A DNA stretch of 64,000 nt. Origin: Homalodisca vitripennis. Lineage: Eukaryota > Arthropoda > Insecta > Hemiptera > Cicadellidae. The DNA lies in contig NC_060212.1 in the NCBI RefSeq assembly GCF_021130785.1, forward strand, positions 146,469,501-146,533,500, read 5' to 3'. The position numbers and the translations under genes were made by a program. Numbering within the stretch: position 1 is the stretch's first letter; each line of letters opens with the position of its first letter. Under the pieces are notes generated by a model. It saw nothing but the letters and a program-made list of their open reading frames with translations, did no database searches and was not told the origin of the DNA. Positions 35,398 to 47,645 of the stretch are shown here, piece after piece.

Positions 35398-35655
35398 TTG
35401 CTTTCTTATGTTAATGTAAATGTTGCTATAATTGTGAATTCAATTCCTATGGAATTTAAAATGAGTGATCGTTGTTCCATAGAACCTACACCTAATAAGA
35501 GTGGGTTCGGTTCTGAAACCTCATCACGAGTGACATTCCACAGATTCACGAATGTCATGAAATTATCTTATCTGCAAGTTTGGATGAGTGAAAAGTGTGT
35601 CACAAGAGACAACATTGAGAAATGTGACAGTCGGCCCAGAATAGCTGCAGTTGGG
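35398..35655 (+). CDS. Unsupported 86-codon ORF ending at a splice-donor-like site
   Basis: The frame stops at a TGA that is itself part of GG|GTGAGTGAC, a strong 5' splice site. The polar C-terminal half contains no hydrophobic low-complexity stretch. No family was recognised, no acceptor or second exon was paired, and codon use is not distinctive. It may be an exon of a spliced gene or chance. Confidence 0.2.
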
Positions 35656-35794
35656 TGAGTGACAGACAGGCAGACAGGCAGGCCGCAGGCAGGCTAGTGT
35701 CCGCGCGTTGTCCGGTTCAGATTGGCACGTTTACTCCCCGCGGACGTCACCCACTTGGCAACTTACCGGCCCATTCACTTCTCTTGTATGTCGA

Positions 35795-36600
35795 CCGTTG
35801 CATACTGGATCACACCACACTTCTGTCTCTCAACCATTTGCATTCTGGATCATCATATTTACATTGTAGGTCAACCAGTGCACACTGGGCCATCACATTT
35901 CTGTGTATGTCACCCATTGCATACTGGATCAATAGTTGACTATTGACTATTGATCATCATTCTTCTGGCTCTCAACCATTTGCATTCTGGATCATCATAT
36001 TTTCATTGTATGTCAACCAGTACACACTGGGCCATCACATTTCTGTGTATGTCACCCATTGCATACTGGATCAATAGTTGACTATTGACTATTGATCATC
36101 ATTCTTCTGGCTCTCAACCATTTGCATTCTGGATCATCATATTTACATTGTAGGTCAACCAGTGCACACTGGGCCATCACATTTCTGTGTATGTCACCCA
36201 TTGCATACTGGATCAATAGTTGACTATTGACTATTGATCATCATTCTTCTGGCTCTCAACCATTTGCATTCTGGATCATCATATTTTCATTGTATGTCAA
36301 CCAGTACACACTGGGCCATCACATTTCTGTGTACGTCATCCATTGCATTCTGGATCATCATATTTTCATTGTAGGTCAACCAGTGCACACTGGGCCATCA
36401 CATTTCTGTGTATGTCACCCATTACATACTGAATCATCGTTATTTTGGTGTATGTAAACCATTGCACTCTGAATAATTACTCTTCTGGTGTATGTCAACC
36501 ATTGCCCACTGGATCGTCACACTTCTGGTGAATGTCAACTATTGCATACTTGATCATTACTCTTCTGGTGTATGCCAACCCATGATGGATCAACACACAT
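35795..36600. repeat. Higher-order array: 142-bp units built of ~37-bp monomers
   Basis: CTCTCAACCATTTGCATTCT recurs (with minor variation) at 35827, 35969, 36111 and 36253, an exact 142-bp period. Within each unit are related monomers of about 37 bp on the pattern TCAACCA.TGCA.ACTGGATCATCA. The first three large units contain the inverted motif TCAATAGT...ACTATTGA. The monomers continue without the higher-order pattern to about 36600. Confidence 0.93.
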
Positions 36601-38256
36601 TGGTCGAAAACTTTTATCGAATACAAATTAGGAACAACAAGTAATAACAGTATTAGATAAAACTTGAACTTTTCGCTATGACTAATCTCAACTTGCTGAA
36701 CATCAAACTATGGACGAAAATGAGATGTTGCGTATAATGAATATGGGTGCCCTGTTTAGTGGTCTTGTCAGTGTTGGTTTGCTGTAAGGTTGATGGATTT
36801 TTGGAAAAGGTCATAATAACCCAGTGGCTAAGAAGCCCAAAGGACCTACAGTTTATCGAGGAATCACAACCATCTTGGTATTGGTCTCATTGTAACAGCG
36901 TGTTTAAACCTTGAAGCAAAGATTATCCAGTCTACCCATTAAACAGTCTTCATACACAATGAAAACCAGCTGTTGATTTTAATCATTCCTATTTACAGAA
37001 GGAAAAGCAGCTTTGTAAAGTAGTACATTTTTAAAGTTGTGCGATTTCAGTTAGTCGAACTTTTCCAGTAACTGAACATATCGATTACATGAACTTTAAT
37101 CAGTTCTGGGATGTCTGACAGAACTAGGTCAGTACGAAGAGATGAGGTCAGAACAATGATCAGTGCGGCCCACAGTCACTAATTAGTCTTCAGCCTCGTA
37201 AGAACCTACGGTTATTGTTGGCTCTCCCAGACAATTACCAGCCGGTTTAGCCGGACTTAGTTTCGTGTTTGCCACGGACCATTCAATGATTCTGAGACTT
37301 ATGAATGATCATTTTGGCGTTGGTCCAATCATTGTCAATCGATCAATACTTCTTCAATATGATCCTGCCTGCAACACACGACATTTAGTGTACATACAAG
37401 TGCAGTTAATATCTGAAATAGAAATTCTCTGGAGTACATATACGGGGTGTTGAAGATCTGTTTGAGGACTGGCTTCATTAATAACCACACAACTCCACGT
37501 AATCCCGAGTTTCGACGGAAGTGATGGGGACCAACATGTTTCCGCTTGTCACCTACGCTGTCCTAACTTCTCACTTCTGCTCTAACAACAAACTCCACTT
37601 TTCTTCATCAGTCCCGTTGATCTCTACAAGTTTTCTTCCATTTTCCTCAATAACCTCAGCTGTCGCCACTTTCAAAACTGTGAAGCAAACATAACCGGAC
37701 AAATAAAAGTAGCCTAATTGATAACCGGTTATAAACAATAAGGTTATAAATTAAGTATAATAGTATTTTATCTTGCAATAATTTGTTTACATTATTCATG
37801 TGCACAGTGTCCGTCATTTGTTCAACAACGTGTCTGTGACTTAAAGCTTAGTTAGGATTGACTCGCTTAGTTATTATAAAAATGTAATTCAATGAACTAC
37901 GTTACAAAAGACTTCTACCACCACAGAGAGACAAACCATACGTCGTTTGTATGTGATTCTACATAACGCCAGGGACTGAACAGTACATATTAAACATGTA
38001 ACATTCTCCATTCCCCGTCATTATTTGATTGAAAACCTACCAGTGCTCTTGAAATCATCCTCATAATTCTGGATTTCTATTGAGGATTATATGCTTGTAA
38101 AGAGCCGGGGATTCCCGAATTTTATCTGTGACACTAAAAAAAACTATTCAGCATATTCGAGTGCTCAGTTTCCATCTTCATGGTATTCTTCGCCACATGT
38201 ATGGGGGGGGGGGGGAGACTGTCATCTGACATTTATCGCCCATCAAAATTGTTGCA
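36601..38256. other. Intergenic DNA with G13 run
   Basis: No supported gene. A G homopolymer lies at 38203-38215. The minus strand at about 37500-37690 shows an interrupted frame that faintly recalls LINE ORF2 but is too weak to annotate. Confidence 0.45.
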
Positions 38257-38660
38257 TATAATCGTGGTAGCCTCTCAAGAATAAAACTTCCTCTGAAAGA
38301 ATCCAAATTTAGAATGATAATGAAATTTGTTTTAAGAAGGACAATGCTGGATTAAAAATGGATTAACACTCACCTAGCCTGGCAAAATATCACTTATAAT
38401 CGTGGTAGCCTCCCAAGAATAAAACTTCCTCTGAAAGAATCCAAATTTAGAATGATAATGAAATTTGTTTTAAGAAGGACAATGCTGGATTAAAAATGGA
38501 TTAACACTCACCTAGCCTGGAAAAATATAACTTATAATCGTGGTAGCCTCCCAAGAATAAAACTTCCTCTGAAAGAATCCAAATTTAGAATGATAATGAA
38601 ATTTGTTTTAAGAAATTAAAAATGGATTAACACTCACCTAGCGTGGCAAAATATAACTTG
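38257..38660. repeat. 138-bp tandem triplication
   Basis: ATCGTGGTAGCCTC recurs at 38261, 38399 and 38537. Copies are nearly identical; the third lacks about 12 bp (GGACAATGCTGG region). High identity suggests a recent duplication. Confidence 0.95.
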
Positions 38661-40641
38661 TGTTCTTGAGGAGTTAAGAGTTGTGTTGGTGGTACTATGA
38701 GGAGAATTGGTGTGAATGAGTACGTACAATGTGGAAGGAAAATAATATAACTCGTTTCGATTAACCTTGTTCGGTTGTTATAAACATTACAACCGAATAG
38801 GCGCATTATTTCTCAGATTATTAGTCACAGATCGAGATTGTCTACAATTGTTAGCAGTCATTGACTTACCAAACACATACTATGTCATATATGACGGGAT
38901 GATAACTTGTCAAATTTTCAGAACATGCACTTGTGTCTGCACCGTGCTGTCCACAACGAATCTTGCACTTTTATCAAATGATATTTGATATCTCCCTCTC
39001 CCCGAAGGGACTGGGCAATTAACCTACCTTGTCTGTAATTGTAGCTCTGCTCTAAATAAATAACACATTAAAACGTTTTGTCCGGGAATGAAAATAAATT
39101 GGCACTGTGTTCTCTAATCACAAATCATAGAAAACGAAAACAATGTTCATTGTTTTTTAGAATTTTACTCACTGTAAATGAAATTGTATACATGTTGAAA
39201 ACATTTTGGGTGACAAGCTTACCATATTTTATTGTATCAGCTTTATGTTATGAATTTTCAATTCATAAACTAAACGATCTTTTATGGGTTGCACGGGTGA
39301 AAGGCGATAGCATTTAAGTGTAGTACTAAAGCTCAAGTGCACTATTTCTCATAAAAACTGTATTTTATTAGAAAAAAGATATAGATTGCTAGTTAAATTT
39401 TTACAACTAAAATGTTCAGCAGTGAGAAGTCGCAACAAAAGAAAGTGTTCTACAATGCAATAGACGGTAGGAATGCGCGGTGAAAGTGTTGAATAAAGTA
39501 TTTAAACCAGACGTGGCAGAATGGTCGGCAGTGATGGAACTGTATTAACGGAATTCTCGTCTGATTTGATTGCAGACGCTTTTAGCGTGTCATTCCCTTG
39601 AAAATAGCGTTGGCTCTCCAAACGTTGAGAGAGCCATCAATACTCCACCTCCCCCCTCACCCCTCAAGCCTCTCGCTGTGCGAGTATAAGCTCATAAGCG
39701 TGTTTCCACTCGTCATATTCAACTGGGCTGTATTTAGTAAATACATGTTTTTTTATTTCTCTCAAACAGTTTTTAACATCTCTTCCGAATCCTTGTTAAA
39801 TTTAAATGGCTTTGGTCTTTCACTAAATTCGTTTCGTTTGAAGTCTAGTCTTGGAATACAATTAAAAATGGTCTTCATGAAGTAAATACATATTTTTTAT
39901 ATATTTATAATGTTTATAATGAAATTAATCAAGTTCTCTCCCTGTTTAATTCATTTATATATTTTAAATATATCTAGCTTATGGTTTAATCCTAGCGAAA
40001 CAAACCAAAGTACAATAAATTTTTTTGGTAGGTTTAAAAAAAAAAACATTTTGAGGGACATGGATTGGTAAAGGTTTCACTGAGACGGTGTTAAGTATTT
40101 TTCTACCATTATTGGGAATAAGTCTGAAAACATTAGTACATATTTAAAAAATATTGCATTCGATTTTGTTTTTGCACTGTATTCTGCACCCATCACTCAT
40201 TAGTAAACAGTGTATTAAAAATTAATCATTATTACTGAGAATAATAAATATAAATTGTATTTATTCCTAATTATAATATATAAGTGTACAATCCCTGATT
40301 AAGTAGAAATAATAAAAAAAATAGTTACGTCGATTTAAACATTTGTTAGGTAGTATTGAAACTAGATGTGTGCAATTTAAAAATGTTCAAAGGTAATTTT
40401 GTAGATTGTTTTGTAACTGATCCAAGCCAACCTTATATTGTACGTATAACGAAATGAGCTTTTTAAAGATATTAGTAGTGGTTTCGGAAAACGCAGTAAT
40501 TTGAGAAACAGTACCACAGATGGCGAGATGATTGACAGAACACATGTGGGCATGGTGATGATGAGTCACAACAACCGTACAGACGCAGTAGTGTAGTGTA
40601 GTGTAGTGTGATCCTGCTACACACGAGTACATCATGTCACC
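38661..40641. other. Intergenic DNA, nothing recognised
   Basis: AT-rich. CTCTCCCCGAAGGGAC at about 38995-39010 followed by AAATAAATAA could be a LINE 3' end but is weak. A TAGTG microsatellite lies at 40588-40610. Confidence 0.45.
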
Positions 40642-40737
40642 ATGGGACTGACAGACATCATGTCCTTCCTCTCCGCCCACCTCTCCCGGCAGCGCTATCA
40701 AGAACGTGTTGAACGGAGTCCAGTCGCAAGCCACCAG
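40642..40737 (+). CDS. Candidate first coding exon (32 codons), unproven
   Basis: ATG at 40642 lies in a strong initiation context (GTCACCATGG), with an in-frame TGA 33 bases upstream. The peptide starts MGLTDIMSFLSAHLSRQRYQ and ends at CACCAG|GTCAGC, a plausible donor (phase 0). The first half uses C- or G-ending codons (TCC, TTC, CTC, GCC, CAC, CGG), in contrast to the AT-rich flanks. Without splicing the frame stops three codons later. It is upstream of, and on the same strand as, the right-hand gene, but its phase does not match the exon at 52601, so an intervening exon would be needed. No family was recognised. Confidence 0.35.
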
Positions 40738-43700
40738 GTCAGCTCCTGACCCCAACCATTCCTTACTTCCGCATTATACTCTGTCCCTATCTACTACCTG
40801 CTATTACGCAATATATAATTCAGTAAGTTTAGATTGCGTTACCAGAATTATTTTACTAGTAGTACCAAAGTTAACCGTTACGAGCGTTCACGTGATCTGG
40901 GCTTGAATTTCGGTTATCTCGAGGGATGTCTCTCTTTTTACCGCTGGAGAAGATGGGTGATGGCCTGGGATTTTCCGATCGGTATTTTCCCTTCATTAGA
41001 TCACGTGCCTGATCGTCCAATGAGATCTGACGCCTTCGGTGCTGCCCCGCACTTCTGGCGAAAGAAGAAAAACATCCCTCGGGATGGTACCTAAATTCAT
41101 GCTCAGACTATGTAATTACTTGCAAAGGTTAACTTTAACATTTTTTTTTTATTTTTAATACTGTACGTGAGTATTTATTTACCTACGTATATCCGTAACT
41201 TTGCCTGTATAAAGAATTTTTCATTTCATATATCGCGTAATAACAAATAGTAGATAGGGACAGAATGTTCTCCAGAATAATACCATAGTACCGGTTCCAA
41301 AGACAATCCTGAACTAGACGACTCTCTGAGTTAGTAACTAGGACCGTTCAGTGGTAACACTAGGACTGGCCGTCGGATACTACTGCGAAAAGATGTCCTA
41401 TTCATTCTACGCTCTGTTCTAATGTTTCCTCAAAAGCAGATTTGAATATCCATTTTAGGACTCTTCTATATTCTTTTGGAATTCAGTGTTTGTCTTATTG
41501 CAATATCTTTTCACTGTCCACTCTTACCATTAGTTAAGTTTGATGGTAGAATGAAAACCTATAAAATAATCCTGAGTATGAATAGAACTACTGAGTCAAG
41601 TGTAACAGCCAGACTAATCCCTATACAAGCGCTATACTTTGGCATCAATGTTTAAAACGGGTCTTCGTGATCAACTTGGTTGGTGACCATTGTTTATTTT
41701 TACACTTCAACGTTTTGTTCTTTTTTTTACCTATTAAAATGAAAAAAAAAAACGCACTAAAAGGTAAATATATAAAATAGCAATTACCTTTTGTACCTAT
41801 TTAACAAATATTTGTATGAAAGACAATAAATAAGTATCTTGTAAGATTTGTGGTAATAATAAATTATTTAAATTAACTCTCACCATAAGAGCATGCTCGC
41901 CATTTTAACCCAGTTACTTGGAAATTCGTATCATTACCAATTTATGATATACCCATGGATTCCTTAATTTTATAAGTAGTATAGTTCTACAGATAGTCAA
42001 TAAGAAATATTACATTTTGAAACATTAACATATAATTTTGAAAAAGAAATGTACAAATAGCCCTTGAAGACTAGAGTATACCGCTCTCCCTCTTCATTAT
42101 CACCCCTCCCCCTCCCACGACACTAACATTGTTTATCTATGACCTTTTACATGTTGTATAAAAAAACCTCAATATACTCATACATTTCCCGTAAATTTAT
42201 TTAACAACAGACACATATTTTCTAATGTTTCTTCATAATTTCACAAATGCTTATGTAATTAAAACTAATTTGTGTAAAAATAAAATGTACTGCATCGGCT
42301 CAATGTGTCAGAGTGCTGTCTAAAACGGTGTGAATTCCATTATCTGATTCCGAGCTCTGGGAAATGTTTGCCACTCTTTAAAGGGTTTGTCAGTCTGCAT
42401 TACCCCTTTGTCTAACTGTGCTTTAGAATCCCCCCTCCCACCCCAGCAACAATGGGTGATAATATAAATCATCAGATCTGTGGGTGGATTTTGTTTTAGT
42501 TCTTTGTTGTTTTCTAATGCATATTTTTATATATTTTTTTAATTTTTGGTTTTGTATGCTGTATCAATAATGGTTAAAATTGTGTTTTTAATATAATTTA
42601 CTACGGCTTGTATTTAATACTTTTATCAGAACATTAATTTAAAATCTCATTCTTTCTTATCATATAACAATCGTTTAGTTACCTTGAAATACGTGATGGT
42701 TAATTTTTTACGTGTTAAAATGATATTTCATGGAGTTTTCCAAGGATTTAAAAATCCTTGTTGCTGTGACCGTGTATATAAAACGATTGAACCCTAATGT
42801 CATGTTAAACTGGTAGATGGAGGGAAAACATAGACTCAGTCTGAGACTATCATTAACTTAGACTGCGGAGAGTTGACTTGCGAGCCAAGAGCCACAGGCT
42901 GGTGCCTCTCTCGCTAATCGCCGTTGGAGTGTCGGAAGTATCGATAGTAATTCGGTTGTCATATCAATACCATCGTTACCTGAATGGAGGTATTTTCAGC
43001 ACGCACATAACAACAATATATCTTTTTTAGAATGGCAATTTTCTTGAAACTGAACGTTTCTCTAGGTATTATTTAACTACTGCTAAAACCTGAATCTCTC
43101 CCATACGCCAGGACCATGTCTAGTTACAAGCCCTTTCAGAAAATTCCCACTAGGTGAGTTAGACCGTTTTGACATGTTGATATAAAAATGGCAATTTGGG
43201 TGTTTTAACAATACAAGATTGTAAATCGAAGTATGCTGTCATTCTTGTCAAACAATGCTGGTGAAATCAGTAAGTTGTCAACACTATATGGAAAACAAAA
43301 CTTGCGTATATGATGTACCAATTTATCTATACATCAAAGTTTTGTGATAGAGGATATCTTCAGAATATATAATTTTGGCCTCTACGGATAACAATTCTGT
43401 GGTGTATCGCAGCGAAGACAAAGAACGAAAATGCACTGAATGACTAAGCTCGAAGTCACCTCAGGCCAGAGTGAGGGAGAGGTGCCAAGCTATATCTGTC
43501 CTGCTCACTCTTTCATTACTCTGTGTTTACCTCTCTCTGAATCTGTACTCTTATTTCGCTCAGTCCACTTATCTTCATGAGTAGAAAACCGAACCGACTG
43601 TGACACAAACAACAAACAAAGTTTGGCGAATTAGATTTTTAAAATTGCATTACATTTACGTATGAAACCATCCTAAACACATTTTCACCTAAGAATGATT

Positions 43701-43741
43701 ACTTTCTTGACCAAGATCATTTAAAATGAGAAAGGTTGATC
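40738..43741. other. Intergenic DNA with a snap-back repeat and a perfect palindrome
   Basis: Contains the snap-back repeat at 40915-41093 (separate entry) and the perfect 20-bp palindrome CAAGGATTTAAAAATCCTTG at 42741-42760. Otherwise AT-rich, with no supported gene. Confidence 0.5.
40915..41093. repeat. Snap-back dispersed repeat with CATCCCTCG arms
   Basis: TCTCGAGGGATGTCTCTCTT near 40918 and the reverse complement of AAGAAAAACATCCCTCGGGA near 41065 form imperfect inverted arms around a GC-richer centre. The right arm matches 29863-29891, inside a hAT-type MITE, at 26 of 29 positions, so it is likely a dispersed mobile-element module. The 86-codon frame through it has no recognisable domain. 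Confidence 0.6.
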
Positions 43742-44262
43742 TTACTTACTTACTTGATGTCTTCGTCTTTGACTGATAAAACAAGATAGACTGTGTCAAT
43801 TTTGTTTAAAACTGTTTGCAATTTGTTCAGAACAATTTTGTCAAGTATTTAAAACTATATACACTATTTACAAAGGTTTATGGTGGCAGGACTAGAACCG
43901 TGGGTCATCTTCAAGTTCCTTGAGTGCATAGATAGGCCTAACTTGTAAGTCTGGACCATATCGCTTCCTTGAACTTAATAGTGTTCATATTTCTGATTCT
44001 TTCCGGTAGGCTGTTGTATAGTTTGACCGCTGCTATTGGAAAACTGTTCAACGATTTTGAAAGTCTACATTTTAGGGTGTTTAGGTCTTTTGCATGGCGG
44101 GTGTTGTAGCCATGGACATCTTGTCTTCTCCCAAACAGTGATTCATTGTCCTTTATGTATATAAGCGAGTTCATTACATATTGGCCTTGAACCGTTAATA
44201 CCCTGAGGCGTTTGAAAATAGGCCTACAATGATCGTTTGTAAAGGTCTGTAATGTAACATTT
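43742..44262 (-). pseudogene. Non-LTR retrotransposon ORF2 C-terminus with AAGT tail, antisense
   Basis: The minus-strand frame reads HCRPIFKRLRVLTVQGQYV, then LIYIKDN, YNTRHAKDLNTLKCR, and VKLYNSLPERIRNMNTIKFK. These are the conserved terminal blocks of Jockey/CR1-like ORF2 (R.LF..L.ILT...Y....Y.....HNTR...L...LP..I....FK). The ORF ends at 43938, and a 3' UTR runs to an AAGTAAGTAAGTAAG tail at about 43742-43757. The copy is 5'-truncated: no catalytic reverse-transcriptase or endonuclease motifs are present. The tail differs from that of the LINE at 8587-9530, so they are separate families. Confidence 0.85.
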
Positions 44263-45150
44263 TCCTCAATGTATTAAATAATCAAATCACAGGGTAAAAT
44301 GCTCATAACGTAACACTGTATTTTGTTTCCATCGTGGATCGACAATTCAATGGTCTACTGCGAATCGGTGGGTTTGAGCCTTGTACATTGATAATTGCAT
44401 ATATGATGAAGATTTGAGGTCAACGCTGCCTGTAGGGCACAAGATTAACCTCCTGTTACCTGTTGTACGTATTGACTGTATTATATTGATTGATGATCTC
44501 TTCCTTAGAACCATCATCTGTTTACTGCTGCCGTGCATAATTTGTTACCTCCGGCTATATTGATTATACAAGCCGTATTGGAGCTGGCATTATTCAGTGC
44601 GTTAGCTGCGGATATTGGTTCTACGCGTATGTACATTACTATTTATCTGTATGAAAACAACCAATTTCCTATTTACTATTTTGTAATAAATTAAAATAAT
44701 TTGTAAATCTTGAAATATAATATTCGTATTGTTATTCAAGGTTCGACATTGACATTGTGAAAATGTTACGTTAAGTAAATTAAATTTCATTTTGTCCAAG
44801 AGACTTTTTCGTCTAGGCAAAATTCATGATTTATTGTGATATATATGTAACTTTCTGTTGAGGTAATCTGTATCTCGTATAAAATTCCAATTCCACACAC
44901 ATTTAGTGCTAACTATGTGATCTGAAGTGATTTTCTCATGTCAGATAGTTCATTTCTTATGTAATATAATATTTCATTAAAGAAGAATCCAGTTTTTGTT
45001 TTACTTATTTGGGATGATTGGTACTATTGATATTCTAATTAACATTATCACAATGTTTTAAGGGAAATGTGATTTCTTTTACTTTGGAGAGATAATTAAA
45101 AATGCCACTAGAGAAGTAAAACCTCTCGACTTATAAAACTTAAGTAGTTT
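44263..45150. other. Intergenic DNA, nothing recognised
   Basis: AT-rich; short frames only. No gene, RNA or repeat end was seen before the foldback element. Confidence 0.5.
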
Positions 45151-46756
45151 TATACAAGGTGTCCCACAAGTAACCCGACAAACATCTCAGGTGGTTTCCT
45201 CCCCTCAAAATAATGAGAAAAGTTCATATAAACATATGCCCGAAAACGCTTTATTAGCGAGCTACGGCTAGCGAAAGATTCTACCCAATTTTCTAGGAAA
45301 AGAACAAAAATTTCGCTTTATTTATTTATTTATTATCCTGATGTTTTTATGGCGTATAGCTAGTTGTTACATTTATTGCATTTTATGTCAAAGAACTGAA
45401 AAATCGAATAAAATACGTCCCAGAACTGCAATACAGACCAGCCATTTCTGAGATATCAGACAAAATATACAAAATTCGGTCTCGAAAAACATGCTTTGTT
45501 TAGATTTGAAGTACATTAACTTCATTAAATGGGTAATAAACACACAAACTTTTTAACCAAAACTTTTAGAGAATTTAATTCCGAAGAGAATAATGTAAAA
45601 TAGGCTAATAGTAAACAAACACCAAATAAAATAAAATTAATGTTTAAATAAATCATCACATACTAAACATAACACGGAAAATGCAATATCTATTTATTAA
45701 ATAGGCGTTCTTCGTTAAAACAAAATTACAGGACGTTCTCTCCAACAATTAACGGCCGGAAAAGATCCATTTGTTCGTAAGTTATTGAAAACTGATGCAA
45801 ATCTTAGGTTAGTAGTTAGGTGTTCTTCTATTCGGGAATCGTATTTCATGTTCACGTTTAGCTGCATGACTATTGTCATTGTAAAAACCATAGACCAAAA
45901 CAATATCTGCGTACTCTTGATTTGAAAATGTAAATAGTGGCATCTTGTCGTTAAAAACACGTATAAAGTACAAATAATACAATAATACACACACACACAC
46001 TGCACAAACCAAAGATGATAAACGAGTTTCTGCAACAGCTGAACTGTTAGACAGCTGTACAATAATAACTTGTATTCAGGTATTGTTGCAGCAGTGTTGC
46101 CAACTCTCGATTTTCAATAAACTAAAAGCATTTCAATTGACGCTGTATTTTTAAAATCTTGTTTCCAAATCTAAAATGTTTTATACTGTAAATGTTTTGT
46201 AACTATTTACTTGACTGGAAACAAAACATCATTAAATAGATATTGAATCGTCAGTCTTATTTTTCGTAAGTGTTGATTTATTTAAACATTTATTTTATTT
46301 TATTTGGTGTTTGTTTACTATTAGCCTATTTTATATTATTCTCTTCGGAATTAAATTTTATAAAAGTTTTGGTTAAATAATGTGTGTGTTTATTACCCAT
46401 TTAATGAAGTTAATGTACTTCAAATCTAAACAGAGCATGTTTTTCAAGACATAATTATGCATAATTTGTCTGATATCTTAGAAATGGGTGGTCTAACAGG
46501 TCTGGGACGTTTTTTATTAAACTTTTCAGTCCATTTAAATAAAATCCAATAAGTTTAACAACTATCTTTACGCCATAAAAACATAAGTTGCACTTTATTT
46601 CCGTTCTTTCCTAGAAAATCGGGCAGAATCTTTCGCTAGCCGTAGCTCGCTAATAAAGCGTTTTCGGGCATATGTTTATACTTACTTTTTTCATTATTTT
46701 GATGAGAGGAAACCACCTGAGAAGCTTGTCAGGTTACTTGTGGGACACTCTGTATA
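45151..46756. mobile_element. 1.6-kb foldback DNA element with ~500-bp inverted arms
   Basis: The left end is TATACAAGGTGTCCCACAAG; the reverse-complemented right end is TATACAGAGTGTCCCACAAG. The arms (about 45151-45656 and 46273-46756) stay alignable throughout, including GCCCGAAAACGCTTTATTAG, GCGAGCTACGGCTAGCGAAA and AACAAACACCAAATAAAATA. TA flanks fit a Tc1/mariner-type target. The roughly 600-bp centre contains the N-terminal remnant of a transposase gene on the minus strand. The element is defective but its ends look intact. Confidence 0.92.
45715..45945 (-). pseudogene. Transposase N-terminal HTH (DUF4817-like) remnant
   Basis: The minus strand reads [19 protein letters not shown], then [18 protein letters not shown], and stops. 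In another frame it continues RFASVFNNLRTNGSFPAV and WRERP. The order E.AD..LVYG, A...Y...FP.R..P, F..L..L...GSF is the N-terminal helix-turn-helix region found in insect Tc1/mariner-related transposases. One frameshift or small indel separates the parts. Catalytic domains are absent. Confidence 0.75.
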
Positions 46757-47645
46757 AAGTAAAGTAGAGATGTCTTATTTTTACCAGGTGAAGTTAAGAC
46801 TAAGAAGCCCTCTCTAACACTACTATTCTGGTTTAGATATCGTTTGGCAAAAATAAAAACTCTGTTTAATTGATGTGCTTCAACTAGAATTCAACAAAAT
46901 CTGATTTTGCATCACCTCTCTGCCGGTAACCTGTCAGAACATGTTGTGTGCCGCAAGCCTCGTAAAATCCCAGCAAACAACCCGCACCCAGTGTTTTAAT
47001 TAAACACATAGCTCCAGCAGCCATATTAGTTCTGCTCTCTCATTTGTTTAGAAATATAGTTATGAATATTAGGATTTGGTGTCGAGTACACAAATTGCTT
47101 TGAGGCAAATTATTTATAAATGATTATTATGAAAATATTTTATGTATAATTCCAGAACTGTTATTTTCATATACAGATTTCATTAATTTCTACTTTATAG
47201 TCGTCTCAAAATTGTCCTAAATATTATTTTATAGTTAAGTAGATATTACTATCACTAGCGTTATATTGGTATCAGCAAAATTGTTACCATCCAGGTTTAA
47301 TAGTTTTTCTTTAATGTTGTTCCTATATATGTACTTGTAACATTTAATGCTGCAAATAGGCAGGAACCCACAATGAAAGTTAGCGCAGTGTTGTAATTGG
47401 TGCAAGTTTGTGGGTTGCAACGCCAGTGTGTGGTGGTAGCACTGAGACACTCTTGACTCTGAGGTATGCCCTCATTATTACCTAGGAGCAGTTGGAATGT
47501 GCTAAGTGTCCGCTGGCTCTGAAAAAAATAATTGCCTGTTTGTGTTATTTGGTGAACACGGCCTTTCTCCTCACAACGAACTTTTTCATGCACCTTTGTG
47601 ATTTTAACATTAGGGGAAACCCGAATAAATCACTGTTTTCATATA
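46757..47645. other. Spacer between two foldback elements, nothing recognised
   Basis: AT-rich, with short overlapping minus-strand frames of no recognisable family (47235-47593). Confidence 0.5.

Noticed and set aside
37500..37700. Minus-strand text resembling LINE ORF2 (ENGRKLVE)
   Set aside because: The similarity is short and interrupted by stops, too weak to annotate.
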